Below are positions 17,627 through 25,729 of a DNA stretch of 64,000 nt, in pieces. The stretch comes from JBBIRG01 sp964410965 (GTDB lineage: Bacteria; CLD3; SB21; JBBIRG01). Every line of letters begins with the position of its first letter. The first letter of the stretch is position 1. The notes under the pieces were generated by a model. The model saw only the letters and a list, made by a program, of their open reading frames with translations, was not told the DNA's origin and searched no databases. The stretch is from contig CAYPIY010000003.1 in assembly GCA_964410965.1 (NCBI GenBank), positions 186,001-250,000 of the forward strand, written 5' to 3'. The position numbers and the translations under genes were made by a program.

Positions 17627-17898
17627 CAGATTAACATAACCTTCTCAGCAAACTCCTCATCGCTTTTTATTTTATTGAAATGTCCGTTCGCATATTCTTC
17701 TTTCAATTGAACCTCTATTTTCTTTGCGACATCTGGAAAAACATAGTATTGGTTTAGGAAACATGAGATTGAATCGATTAGACTTCCAACCCTTTGTTCC
17801 TCAATTGTTTTATTTGATTGAGCTGAGCACGATTGAAATCCAAAAAACACAATAAACTCAATAATAAGTGATAAGTAATAAAGATTAGAATTATTCAT
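17626..17898 (-). pseudogene. Truncated S41 peptidase N-terminus, copy of the gene at 23777-24766
   Basis: A 90-codon fragment with a lipoprotein-type signal (FFGFQSCSAQ) and the start of an S41 peptidase, cut off after about 88 residues at EEFAEKV. It matches the N-terminus of the intact S41 gene at 23777-24766. Over 120 aligned bases (17638-17757 against 24507-24626) I count seven differences. At the cut, the sequence switches to the BNR-like fragment. No protease active site is present, so it is non-functional as a peptidase. Confidence 0.75.
17638..17784. repeat. Recent duplication of an S41 5'-coding segment (partner 24507-24653)
   Basis: Direct DNA repeat of about 147 bp, same orientation, about 6.9 kb from its partner at 24507-24653. 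The first 120 bases differ at seven positions and similarity decays towards the signal-peptide end. It is much closer in sequence than the other paralogous segments in the block, which points to a recent copying or gene-conversion event. Confidence 0.75.
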
Positions 17899-17936
17899 GT
17901 TGATTCTGAGTTAGTGTTTTTTGACGTTGTTAAGTT

Positions 17937-18836
17937 TTATTCCTTCGGCCTCAGTTCTTCGATTCTTTTTGCAAATGACATCCACCACATTCCGCCGGTA
18001 ACATAAAAAAGGTATTGACCATCAGGTGAGATACGAGGGCTTAGTCCTCCTTTTTCAGCCGATCCGCCTTCAGCCATCACTGCCGGCGACCAATTTCCCG
18101 ATTTGTCCTTGTAACTGATAAAAATTCCGGAATCCTCAGGCCCATTCAGAATTCTGGTAAATACAATGTATGATTCATCCGGCGCAATGTAAGGACAGGT
18201 TTCCGTTCCCCATGTGTTAATTTCCGGGCCCATTTTTACAGGCTTTATATATTCGCCATCCACCAGCTGTGAGTAATATATATCTCCTATTCCGCCGGAA
18301 GATTTTCCGCTTGTATCCTGGTATTGAAAGAAAAGGGTTCCGGCATTCGATACCGAAATACTCCAGTGTAAAGGCACTTCATTCACTTTTCGGCTGATTG
18401 GTTCGGGTTCTGACCATCCGGTCAGTGTTCTTTCAGAACACCAGATTGTTTCTTTCTTTTGCGATACAGCGCCGGAACGAAATGAGGTCAAATACATTTT
18501 CTTACTATCAGTTGTAATAAAGGGATTATCGTACTGAATTGAGTTCGTTTTACAGAATGAAACCAATTCGGGTTTTATCCAATATCCATTTTCAATTTTT
18601 GTAAACCAGATTCTTCTATCTTTAGCGCTCCAGTAGAATTCATTTCCATCCGGACTAATTGCCACACTGCTGTGATTAACCCCGTTAGATACGATGTCAG
18701 GGCAAAACAGTTCTGGTTTATCTCCCGGCGGCTTCTGCCCAAGATAAGGACCGGTGAGATTTGGAAAATCGGTTTGCTGGGTATTGTCTGTCATAGCTGC
18801 AAATAGCAAACAGCTGATTAGTATTAGTTTTTTCAT
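17937..18836 (-). CDS. Exported PD40-type beta-propeller protein, paralog 1
   Basis: A 299-residue exported protein with signal peptide MKKLILISCLLFAAMTDNTQQ. It belongs to a local family of three (also 20439-21344 and 24797-25699), all beginning with (TGP)YLGQxxPG near residue 30 and ending in I(E/D)ELRPKE. Inside are WD40-like PD40 repeats such as SVAISPDGNEFYWSAKD, YIAPDESYIVFTR and RISPDGQYLFYVTGG, expected to form a TolB-like propeller. No enzymatic residues are recognised. It is likely a periplasmic or surface binding protein of unknown ligand. Confidence 0.75.
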   Translation of the reverse strand: MKKLILISCLLFAAMTDNTQQTDFPNLTGPYLGQKPPGDKPELFCPDIVSNGVNHSSVAISPDGNEFYWSAKDRRIWFTKIENGYWIKPELVSFCKTNSIQYDNPFITTDSKKMYLTSFRSGAVSQKKETIWCSERTLTGWSEPEPISRKVNEVPLHWSISVSNAGTLFFQYQDTSGKSSGGIGDIYYSQLVDGEYIKPVKMGPEINTWGTETCPYIAPDESYIVFTRILNGPEDSGIFISYKDKSGNWSPAVMAEGGSAEKGGLSPRISPDGQYLFYVTGGMWWMSFAKRIEELRPKE

Positions 18837-18872
18837 TTAAATTTTCCAATTTTATTTTATTTATAAGTTATA

Positions 18873-18905
18873 TCATTCCTTCGGCCTCAGCTGTTTGTTG
18901 ATTCC
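18873..18905 (-). pseudogene. Relic of a PD40-family C-terminus
   Basis: On the minus strand these bases read G-I-N-K-Q-L-R-P-K-E-stop, the conserved end of the PD40 paralogs (IIEELRPKE-stop), but no propeller precedes them. Just upstream is the stop of the esterase-fold gene. It is the footprint of a lost or replaced paralog. Confidence 0.6.
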
Positions 18906-18914
18906 GGGCTGGTT

Positions 18915-20411
18915 TTACTTTTTCTTAAGTTCTTCCAGCATCTTCCTGGCATTTTCATTTTTCGGATTTAGACTGAGTGATTTCTGAAAGTTTTCCCGGG
19001 ATAATTTTTTGTTACCGGCTTTAAGGTATGCTTCCCCTAAGCTGTCGAATATATTGAATGACTGAGGAAATGACTCCCTTGCCATCATGAATACTTCAAT
19101 CGCATCGTTGGTTTTTCCGGCGCTTAATAACCGATAACCCATGGCATTAAATTCATTTTCATCGAAATACTTTTTTTTAGGATTATCCTTTTTCAGTTTT
19201 TGATACAGAACTTTACCGCTCTTTATTCCATTTGTGTTAATTTCCTTCTCAATCACATAAACCGCCGATTCATTGATGATTCGTTCGGTTCTTTTCATTA
19301 CATTTCGAACGACAGCTTCCTGAGGCCTTAATGTAAGAAACTCGTTATAGCATTCTATCGCTTTTTCGAAGTTGCCTTCCGATGAATGGATCATACCCAT
19401 TTGAAACAAACCATCCAAAGACTTAGGATAAATTGTGAGAATGTGTTCGTAGATTTTTCGGGCATCTGCCTTTCTTCCAAGGCCATTCAACCGGCTTGCT
19501 GCAAAGTGCAGCGTATGATCCGTAACGTCAATCTTATACCCGATGCGCTTTGACAATTCATCGTAATATTTCAAAATACTGTCCAAACCGCACAATGTGA
19601 TGCTGTCGGGCAAACTGTAACCGGTGAACAGCTCTTTGAATCCATCAATAAAACCGGTTTCCAGCATGAAGTCTTCGTGATCGGACGTTATGAACCGGTA
19701 ACGAAAATCCTTGGGCGTGTTTTTTTCAATTACCGCCTGCTGTTCCATGGAAAACGCGTAGTTTAGGCTTTTTTTACCGGTTTTCATGTAGAGATATTTT
19801 GGCAACGATCGGTTTGCCGTGAAAAAGGTCCGAGCTTTTGCTATTAAGTAATCATCGATCTGCTTTGGATTGTCAAAAGAGTTCTCCAGTATATAGGCAT
19901 GAAACAAATCGGGGTGTTCCATGAGTGTATAATACCCGAAGCATGCGCCGGCCTGAGGGCCAACGAGTATTCTGAAATTGGATGTCCGGTAATTCTGATC
20001 AAGAAAGGGTATCAGTTCCTCTCTGAAGTACCGAGCGAATTGATCAGCGCCGCCGGGATTTCCATCAGGCTTTAGTGGCCGTAGATCCCTGTAACGATCT
20101 GTGTTATCCACTCCGACGAGGATTACTCCAGGCATCTTCCTGAAGCTATGCAATTCATTCAGGAATGATGCGGCATTGGAAAAGTAGGTCATAACATAAT
20201 CGCCATAGAGATGAAAAACAACGGGATATTTTATCCCGGTCGATTCGTATCCTGTCGGTAAATTAACCAGAATGCGCCTTTGTTCACCCAGAATTTTTGA
20301 ATCGATTATCCTGTACTTGCCAATAACCACATCGTCGTTGTCGTTTTGCTGTGCATGAAGCGGTAAAAAAGACATTAACATCAAACAGCTGATTAGGATT
20401 ATTTTTTTCAT
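18915..20411 (-). CDS. Exported esterase-fold (Fes/IroE-like) protein with TPR tail, nucleophile missing
   Basis: A protein of 498 residues from the ATG at 20411; a GTG at 20429 would add six residues before the signal peptide MKKIILISCLMLMSFLPLHAQQ. Residues about 30-275 resemble the esterase D/enterochelin esterase fold (VVFHLYGDYVMTYF, FARYFREELIPFLDQNYR). The nucleophile elbow, normally GHSxGG, reads GPQAGA here, so the catalytic serine is replaced by Gln. A His-Glu-Asp segment (SDHEDFML) remains where the catalytic His is expected. Residues about 290-495 are TPR repeats (GLFQMGMIHSSEGNFEKAIECY). It may be a pseudo-esterase used for binding. Confidence 0.75.
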   Translation of the reverse strand: MKKIILISCLMLMSFLPLHAQQNDNDDVVIGKYRIIDSKILGEQRRILVNLPTGYESTGIKYPVVFHLYGDYVMTYFSNAASFLNELHSFRKMPGVILVGVDNTDRYRDLRPLKPDGNPGGADQFARYFREELIPFLDQNYRTSNFRILVGPQAGACFGYYTLMEHPDLFHAYILENSFDNPKQIDDYLIAKARTFFTANRSLPKYLYMKTGKKSLNYAFSMEQQAVIEKNTPKDFRYRFITSDHEDFMLETGFIDGFKELFTGYSLPDSITLCGLDSILKYYDELSKRIGYKIDVTDHTLHFAASRLNGLGRKADARKIYEHILTIYPKSLDGLFQMGMIHSSEGNFEKAIECYNEFLTLRPQEAVVRNVMKRTERIINESAVYVIEKEINTNGIKSGKVLYQKLKKDNPKKKYFDENEFNAMGYRLLSAGKTNDAIEVFMMARESFPQSFNIFDSLGEAYLKAGNKKLSRENFQKSLSLNPKNENARKMLEELKKK

Positions 20412-20438
20412 TTTGGTTTTTTCTTTCACATTTATTTA

Positions 20439-21344
20439 TTATTCTTTTGGTCTTAACTCTTCGATGATTTTGGCGGAGACCCAGTAGATGTCATCGCCTC
20501 GGGAAAAGAAAAGATACTTCCCATCCGGTGAAAAGGTGGCATTGGCTTCGGACTGATCGGTATTGACAGTATTCCCCATGTTGATGAGTTGTGTCCAGTT
20601 ACCTGATTTACCTATGAAAGAAATATACAAGTCCCAATTGCCAAATCCGCCCGGCATATCCGAGTGTACAACCAGCGTTTTGTTGTCCGGCGAAATGCAA
20701 ACGCCTCTTACCCTTCCTTTAAAAATATTGTCATCGAGTTTAACCGGATCAGAAAACTGTCCGTTTGAGTACTGTGAATAGTAGATTCCATCCTTTCTGC
20801 CGAAATACAGCTTGTTGTCGGTGCTGTAGAACGGCTGTACTTCAATTCCTTCCGTGTTAACCGGCATACCGATGTTTTGCGGCGCACTCCAGCCGCCGTA
20901 GGTTTTTTCCGAGACCCAGATGTCCGGCATTTTCTGTGGCTGGACGCTGTCCGCTTTGGGACGATTGGAAACAAAAAATAATTTCTGTCCATCGTGTGAA
21001 AGCGCGGGTTCGTCATTCATGAATTCCAGAGAAAACGGGATATCAACATGTGATCCCCAGTGTCCATTCAACTGCTTTATGCTCATGAAGCTCATTTTTC
21101 GATCGGCGGATGCGTTGCCGGTTGCAATCATGTTTTTGTAGATGACCTCATTGCCATCAGGGACGATAAGGAGTTTCGACTGTATTCCTTCTTTGGAAAC
21201 GATACCCGGCGCAAAAATTTCAGGTACTATTCCCGGCGGCTTCTGGCCGAGGTAGGGACCGGTGAGTTTTGGAAAATCGGTTTGCTGCGCGTTAATTGTC
21301 ATTGCTGTAAACAGCAACATGTCGATCAGGATATGTTTTTTCAT
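20439..21344 (-). CDS. Exported PD40-type beta-propeller protein, paralog 2
   Basis: A 301-residue exported protein with signal peptide MKKHILIDMLLFTAMTINAQQ. It is the second of the three local PD40 paralogs, with LTGPYLGQKPPG near the N-terminus and AKIIEELRPKE at the end. PD40 blades include PALSHDGQKLFFVSNRP, CISPDNKTLVVHSDM and TFSPDGKYLFFSRGDDIYW. Its ATG overlaps the stop of the upstream beta-lactamase-like gene (ATGA at 21341-21344), so the two are translationally coupled and probably work together. Ligand unknown. Confidence 0.78.
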   Translation of the reverse strand: MKKHILIDMLLFTAMTINAQQTDFPKLTGPYLGQKPPGIVPEIFAPGIVSKEGIQSKLLIVPDGNEVIYKNMIATGNASADRKMSFMSIKQLNGHWGSHVDIPFSLEFMNDEPALSHDGQKLFFVSNRPKADSVQPQKMPDIWVSEKTYGGWSAPQNIGMPVNTEGIEVQPFYSTDNKLYFGRKDGIYYSQYSNGQFSDPVKLDDNIFKGRVRGVCISPDNKTLVVHSDMPGGFGNWDLYISFIGKSGNWTQLINMGNTVNTDQSEANATFSPDGKYLFFSRGDDIYWVSAKIIEELRPKE

Positions 21345-23635
21345 TGAGATTTTTCTCCGCTCAATTTTGGTAATTTTATTCTGTACTTAATAAGCCTGAT
21401 ATCTTGTTTATCATCATGTGCCAGTGTATATAAGTATTCACCTTCTATGATAAGCGGTCTGACTTTTTCAAGTCCTTCTGTAAGTTCAATTACACCTTGA
21501 TAAAGGTAGTGACCATCAGGAGAAAAAATATCAATTTCCTGTCTTCCCGTATTAATGATATCGGGAACGAATACATAAATCAAACCCTGTTCATCTGTTG
21601 TGATATGAGTAAAAAACACCTGCTGCTCAGGGATTCCGGCAAATATTTCTTTACTGATCTCTTTTGGCATCGCCTTCCCACCAATTGGACCAATGCCTGC
21701 AACTAAATTTTCCTTAATATGGGTTGGTACTGTTTTTCTGTTTCTTCCTTTGACAGTAAACGCGAGGATTTCATTGCCTTGCAAGTTACATTTCTTAACC
21801 ATGTACCGGTCGCTTCTGCCAAGATAGAGCATGTCTTTATCTGTATGTACAATCAACTTCGGGAATAACTCAATATCGTCCAAAAGGATATGAGTACGTC
21901 CCATATTTACTGTCATGCTAACAATTAACTTCTCCTCTGCCTGAAATTTGCCGATAATGGTACCTTTACTTTTTCCTTCCTCAAGAAGTTCGAGAGTTTC
22001 GTAAGTCTGTTTTTTATCAATATCGGTTCCGGAACGAATAGCAACAAGCTTTTCGCCATTTACAAAAACTCTGGGTGAAATGTCCTGAAAGATTTTGAAG
22101 GAGTTTATTAAGCTCCCTTTCTTATCAAAGGTTTTAATCCTGTTGACCGTATTCCCCACCTCGAAGACGTAGATGTAATCCGATGTGATAAACATACCTG
22201 CCGGATATCCGGTTAGTTCTTCCTCTTCGCCAAAAGTGGACAGCAAATTACCATTCGAATCCAAAACAAATATTTTACCGGAAGCTGGATCCATGAGGTA
22301 TATTTCACCATCCTCGCCAACATGAAATAAAAACCTTTTCTTGATCGTTTGACTGTTAATATTGTTAATACTCCATAAATCCTGTACATCGAAATCCCAG
22401 TTTCCCAATGTAGGATTATCCGGGTTTTCATAGATTTTTAATGTATCTGCAAGAATGTCATGAACGTCCGTTTTGGATTGATCCGGAACTTCAGATTCAT
22501 CATGAAAGATATCTTTTATGACCAATTTCATCAGTTTTTCAATCCCCGGATCTTCCGTGTTAGCACAGTAAGTATGACAAATAAAAGCAGTCGTTTTGTG
22601 TTTAGGGAAATATGCCAGTAAAGTACGCGTTCCACAGAAACTTCCTCCATGCCCATAGTGTATGCCAATTTCGGGATCGTCGAAAACCATCATACCAAGT
22701 CCATACTGTTCATTTCCTCCGACTATTCGAACCATTTGTTCAAAAGATTCTTTTTTTTCGAACAACTCGTGTGATACTAGTGCTTTGAAAAACATGATAA
22801 GATCGTTCGCGGTACTTATGATACCCCCCGATGCCTGTGCCCACCCTACACTGACTTCCTGTCCATCATAGACCTTATCCCCAACGAAAAAATAACCATG
22901 GGCGATGCCGTCCTTACCCGAACCGAATGTACCTTCGGAAAGAAAAGTATTTTTCATGTCCATTCGTTCGAGTATGTTCCTTTTCAGAGACACACGGTAT
23001 GGCTGCCTGGTCACTTGTTCGATTAAGGCTCCGAGTAAAAGAGTATTTGTATTGCAATAGTCGTAACCTTTACCGGGTTTAAACTTAGGTTCTCCTTGTT
23101 GATGAGTTAACTTAAGAATTTCAATAGCTGACCAGGGTTTAGAGGGTGCGTCTTGCAACATTTTCCTGAACTCATGTGTTTCTGTTACGTCTGCAAGACC
23201 GCTCCGATGACAAAGGGCGTGTTCTACTGTTATTTCACTGCCATACTTTATCTTTGCCAGTACGGCTGACCAATCGGATGGCAGATAATCGATAAGCGGC
23301 CTTTGAAGTTCTACTTTTCCTTGTTCTGCCAACTGGTGCACTAATACAGCCGTGAATACTTTGGTGATACTGCCAATGATGAGCTTATCTGTAGGTTGAA
23401 TTGGATTTTTACGTGAAAGGTCAAAATAGCCGCTTGCCGCCGTAAAAGATTGTTGGCCTTCTACATCCACCTTAATAACTGTCCCAAGGATATCCTTTTT
23501 ATCCGTCAGGTACTCTTCAACTAATGATTGCAATTGCTTATCAGAGTAAGATAAATTTTTATTCATGCAGCCCGGATAAAAAAATACTGACAGAAGCAAA
23601 CAAAGAACGGATTTAGTAGATTTCATTTTGCTCAT
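21341..23635 (-). CDS. Serine beta-lactamase-like lipoprotein with C-terminal propeller
   Basis: A 764-residue protein with lipobox FFYPGC (Cys23). Residues about 30-375 are a class C beta-lactamase/DD-peptidase fold: SxxK at 89-92 (SITK), YCN at 193-195 and a HGG motif in HYGHGGSF at 329-331, so the acyl-enzyme machinery looks complete. Residues about 420-755 have NHL/6-bladed-propeller-like features (YLMDPASGKIFVLDSNGNLLSTFGEEEELTG-type blades). Such proteins are usually esterases, D-amino-acid or peptidoglycan hydrolases rather than resistance enzymes. It overlaps the downstream PD40 gene by four bases. A second, shorter homolog lies at 32477-33559. Confidence 0.85.
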   Translation of the reverse strand: MSKMKSTKSVLCLLLSVFFYPGCMNKNLSYSDKQLQSLVEEYLTDKKDILGTVIKVDVEGQQSFTAASGYFDLSRKNPIQPTDKLIIGSITKVFTAVLVHQLAEQGKVELQRPLIDYLPSDWSAVLAKIKYGSEITVEHALCHRSGLADVTETHEFRKMLQDAPSKPWSAIEILKLTHQQGEPKFKPGKGYDYCNTNTLLLGALIEQVTRQPYRVSLKRNILERMDMKNTFLSEGTFGSGKDGIAHGYFFVGDKVYDGQEVSVGWAQASGGIISTANDLIMFFKALVSHELFEKKESFEQMVRIVGGNEQYGLGMMVFDDPEIGIHYGHGGSFCGTRTLLAYFPKHKTTAFICHTYCANTEDPGIEKLMKLVIKDIFHDESEVPDQSKTDVHDILADTLKIYENPDNPTLGNWDFDVQDLWSINNINSQTIKKRFLFHVGEDGEIYLMDPASGKIFVLDSNGNLLSTFGEEEELTGYPAGMFITSDYIYVFEVGNTVNRIKTFDKKGSLINSFKIFQDISPRVFVNGEKLVAIRSGTDIDKKQTYETLELLEEGKSKGTIIGKFQAEEKLIVSMTVNMGRTHILLDDIELFPKLIVHTDKDMLYLGRSDRYMVKKCNLQGNEILAFTVKGRNRKTVPTHIKENLVAGIGPIGGKAMPKEISKEIFAGIPEQQVFFTHITTDEQGLIYVFVPDIINTGRQEIDIFSPDGHYLYQGVIELTEGLEKVRPLIIEGEYLYTLAHDDKQDIRLIKYRIKLPKLSGEKSQ

Positions 23636-23680
23636 ATAATTTCTTATTATTTAATAATCTAAATATTTATTTGAATTATT

Positions 23681-23733
23681 TTATTCATTTACCCTCAGTT
23701 CTTCTATGATTTTAGCGGAAACCTAGTAAAATT
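23681..23733 (-). pseudogene. Relic of a PD40-family C-terminus with a nonsense codon
   Basis: On the minus strand this reads F-Y-stop-V-S-A-K-I-I-E-E-L-R-V-N-E-stop, matching the end of the intact paralogs (IYWVSAKIIEELRPKE-stop), with the Trp codon TGG changed to TAG. Nothing of the propeller remains upstream before the S41 gene ends at 23777. It is a decayed copy. Confidence 0.7.
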
Positions 23734-23776
23734 CATTTAAACCATTATGTAGAATTTTTATGATGGTACTAAGTAG

Positions 23777-24766
23777 TTACTGTTTAATTGACAATAAAAC
23801 TTTTTCATACGCTAATTCAAGCGCTATAGATGCTTCTATCTCGTAATCGGGCTTAACACCTACCCCCTCCCAGTTTGTTTTAGTTATTGGATTAATTGCC
23901 CTCCCGGTTGGTATAGAGATTCTAAAATTATCAAAACTTAAAACATCGCTTGGATTAGCGCCTCCTGCGGTAACTTCCCCGATTAAAACACCACGTTTTT
24001 GTGTTTGAATATTATAGGCAAACTCTTCACCGCCAGATACAGTATTTGAACTAGTAAGGACATAAATCGGTATATCAGTCATTTTTTTGCCGCCAACCTT
24101 CTCCAGAGTGATAAAGTCGACTGTTTTATTTAGATACCTCCAGTAAATACTGTTAATGTGAGTCGGTTTATCGAAAAAATAACTGCAAATATATTTGATC
24201 GTTTCCGGCATTCCTCCTCCATTTCTTCTTAAGTCGATGATGATCGCTTTTGAATCAATCAAATTTTTCATGGCGGCGTCAATGGATTCTTTAGCTGATT
24301 TAAGCGATGGAAAACCCAATATTTCGAGATACCCGATGCCTTTTTCCATTTTGCCGGTTCGGAAAAATCCATATTCAGTCATATCGTTTACGTTTTGATA
24401 ATTGTATTCAGTGACTTTTTTCCTGTTTGAGCCAAACGTCCCTGAACTACCGGCAACCCAGAAACGCAGATGCAAATCATTAGCGATAGATTTCATTTCA
24501 AGGTTAACCTTCCCGGCAAATTCCTCATCGTTTTTTATTTTATTGAAATGCCCGTTCGCATATTCTACTTTCAATTGAACCTCTATTTTCTTTGCGACAT
24601 CTGGAAAAACATAGTATTGATTTAGCAAAATGGAAACAGAATCAATTAGCTTTTCGATTCTTTTTTCATCAATTGTATGACCCGATTGAGCAGAACACGA
24701 TTGAATTATTAAAAAAGCAAATAACCCTATTAAGAATAATGAGCGATAAAACGTAAAATAGTTCAT
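23777..24766 (-). CDS. S41-family (C-terminal processing-type) peptidase lipoprotein
   Basis: A 329-residue protein from the ATG at 24766; a TTG three codons upstream is possible. The signal ends in IIQSCSAQ, a lipobox. The core has the S41 signatures: IIIDLRRNGGGM, the catalytic loop TSSNTVSGGEEFAY (Ser in SGGE) and GEVTAGGANP, then PTGRAINPITKTNWEGVGVKPD. This is the tricorn/IRBP-like S41 branch without a PDZ domain. It is expected to cleave peptides or protein tails in the periplasm. Part of its 5' coding sequence has been copied to 17638-17784. A TPR-fused homolog is at 33552-34970. Confidence 0.88.
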   Translation of the reverse strand: MNYFTFYRSLFLIGLFAFLIIQSCSAQSGHTIDEKRIEKLIDSVSILLNQYYVFPDVAKKIEVQLKVEYANGHFNKIKNDEEFAGKVNLEMKSIANDLHLRFWVAGSSGTFGSNRKKVTEYNYQNVNDMTEYGFFRTGKMEKGIGYLEILGFPSLKSAKESIDAAMKNLIDSKAIIIDLRRNGGGMPETIKYICSYFFDKPTHINSIYWRYLNKTVDFITLEKVGGKKMTDIPIYVLTSSNTVSGGEEFAYNIQTQKRGVLIGEVTAGGANPSDVLSFDNFRISIPTGRAINPITKTNWEGVGVKPDYEIEASIALELAYEKVLLSIKQ

Positions 24767-24796
24767 GGGTTTCAATTTATAAATTATTAGATAATT

Positions 24797-25699
24797 CTAT
24801 TCCTTCGGTCTCAGTTCATCGATGATCTTCGCGGAGACCCAGTAGATATCTGATCCGGCACGAGGGTCACCGGATGTGAAAAACAGGTACTTGCCGTCAT
24901 GCGATACATTAGGTTGCCCGGCGTCCATACCCAGATACAGTTCCACGGGTTCCATCCAGCTATTGTCCTTTTTTCTGAACGATACAAACAAAAGGCTGGC
25001 AGGATTCTGTCCAGGTCGCCGAACAGTAAAAATAATAAAGCTTTCGTCAGGAGCAATCCATGGATGCTGCTGTTTTTCAGATTTATTAAAAGGTGGACCC
25101 AGCTTTTCGAGTTTTTCATATTTACCATTAACCATTCTGATGATTCCAAGCGATTCACTTCCCATTCCGCCCGAAATATCGGTCGTGTAAATTGTGCCAT
25201 CGGTTGAGGCGGAAATGTGCATAGTTTTGGTCGGGTTAAAAATATCACCCGGATCTTTGACTTCACTCCAGCCTTTTTCCGTTCTTTCCACGTACTTAGT
25301 CATCATTTCGGGCTTTCCGTTCACGACCGCGGAGGTCTGGAAATATAACCGTCTATTATCGAGCGTTACAAAAGGTTCGAAGGACATGCTTTCAGATGAC
25401 AAGACGGTCAATGGCTCCGGATTTGTCCATGCACCGTTTTCCAGCCGGCAAACCATCACGGAAGTTTTCCGCGTTGACTGATCCCGGCGGGTAAAGTAAA
25501 ATTCATTACCGTCGGGTGAAAAGCAACAGGCGTATTCATGATGGTTGGTTGATACAATTCCTTTGGCGAAAATTACGGGAATGGTTCCGGGAAGCTCTTG
25601 GCCGAGGTAATTGACCGCAGAATTTATTTTACTTTGCTGCGCTGTAACGCAAACGGCCGCTATCAGGAGAAAACTGATGATACAAGTTAGATTTTTCAT
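24797..25699 (-). CDS. Exported PD40-type beta-propeller protein, paralog 3
   Basis: A 300-residue exported protein with signal peptide MKNLTCIISFLLIAAVCVTAQQ, the most divergent of the three local PD40 paralogs. It shares YLGQELPG and the AKIIDELRPKE end. Blades include CCFSPDGNEFYFTRRD, WIAPDESFIIFTVRRPG and NVSHDGKYLFFTSGDP. It sits between the S41 peptidase and a TolB-like T9SS protein on the same strand with short spacers (30 and 20-30 bp), so an operon is likely. No enzymatic motif seen. Confidence 0.78.
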   Translation of the reverse strand: MKNLTCIISFLLIAAVCVTAQQSKINSAVNYLGQELPGTIPVIFAKGIVSTNHHEYACCFSPDGNEFYFTRRDQSTRKTSVMVCRLENGAWTNPEPLTVLSSESMSFEPFVTLDNRRLYFQTSAVVNGKPEMMTKYVERTEKGWSEVKDPGDIFNPTKTMHISASTDGTIYTTDISGGMGSESLGIIRMVNGKYEKLEKLGPPFNKSEKQQHPWIAPDESFIIFTVRRPGQNPASLLFVSFRKKDNSWMEPVELYLGMDAGQPNVSHDGKYLFFTSGDPRAGSDIYWVSAKIIDELRPKE

Positions 25700-25729
25700 T
25701 TTTGTAATTCCTGTTCTTTTTTAGCTGGT

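Noticed and set aside
21341..23635. Antibiotic-resistance beta-lactamase
   Set aside because: The motifs show the fold only; class C-like lipoproteins fused to propellers are usually esterases or peptidases, and nothing here points to drug hydrolysis.
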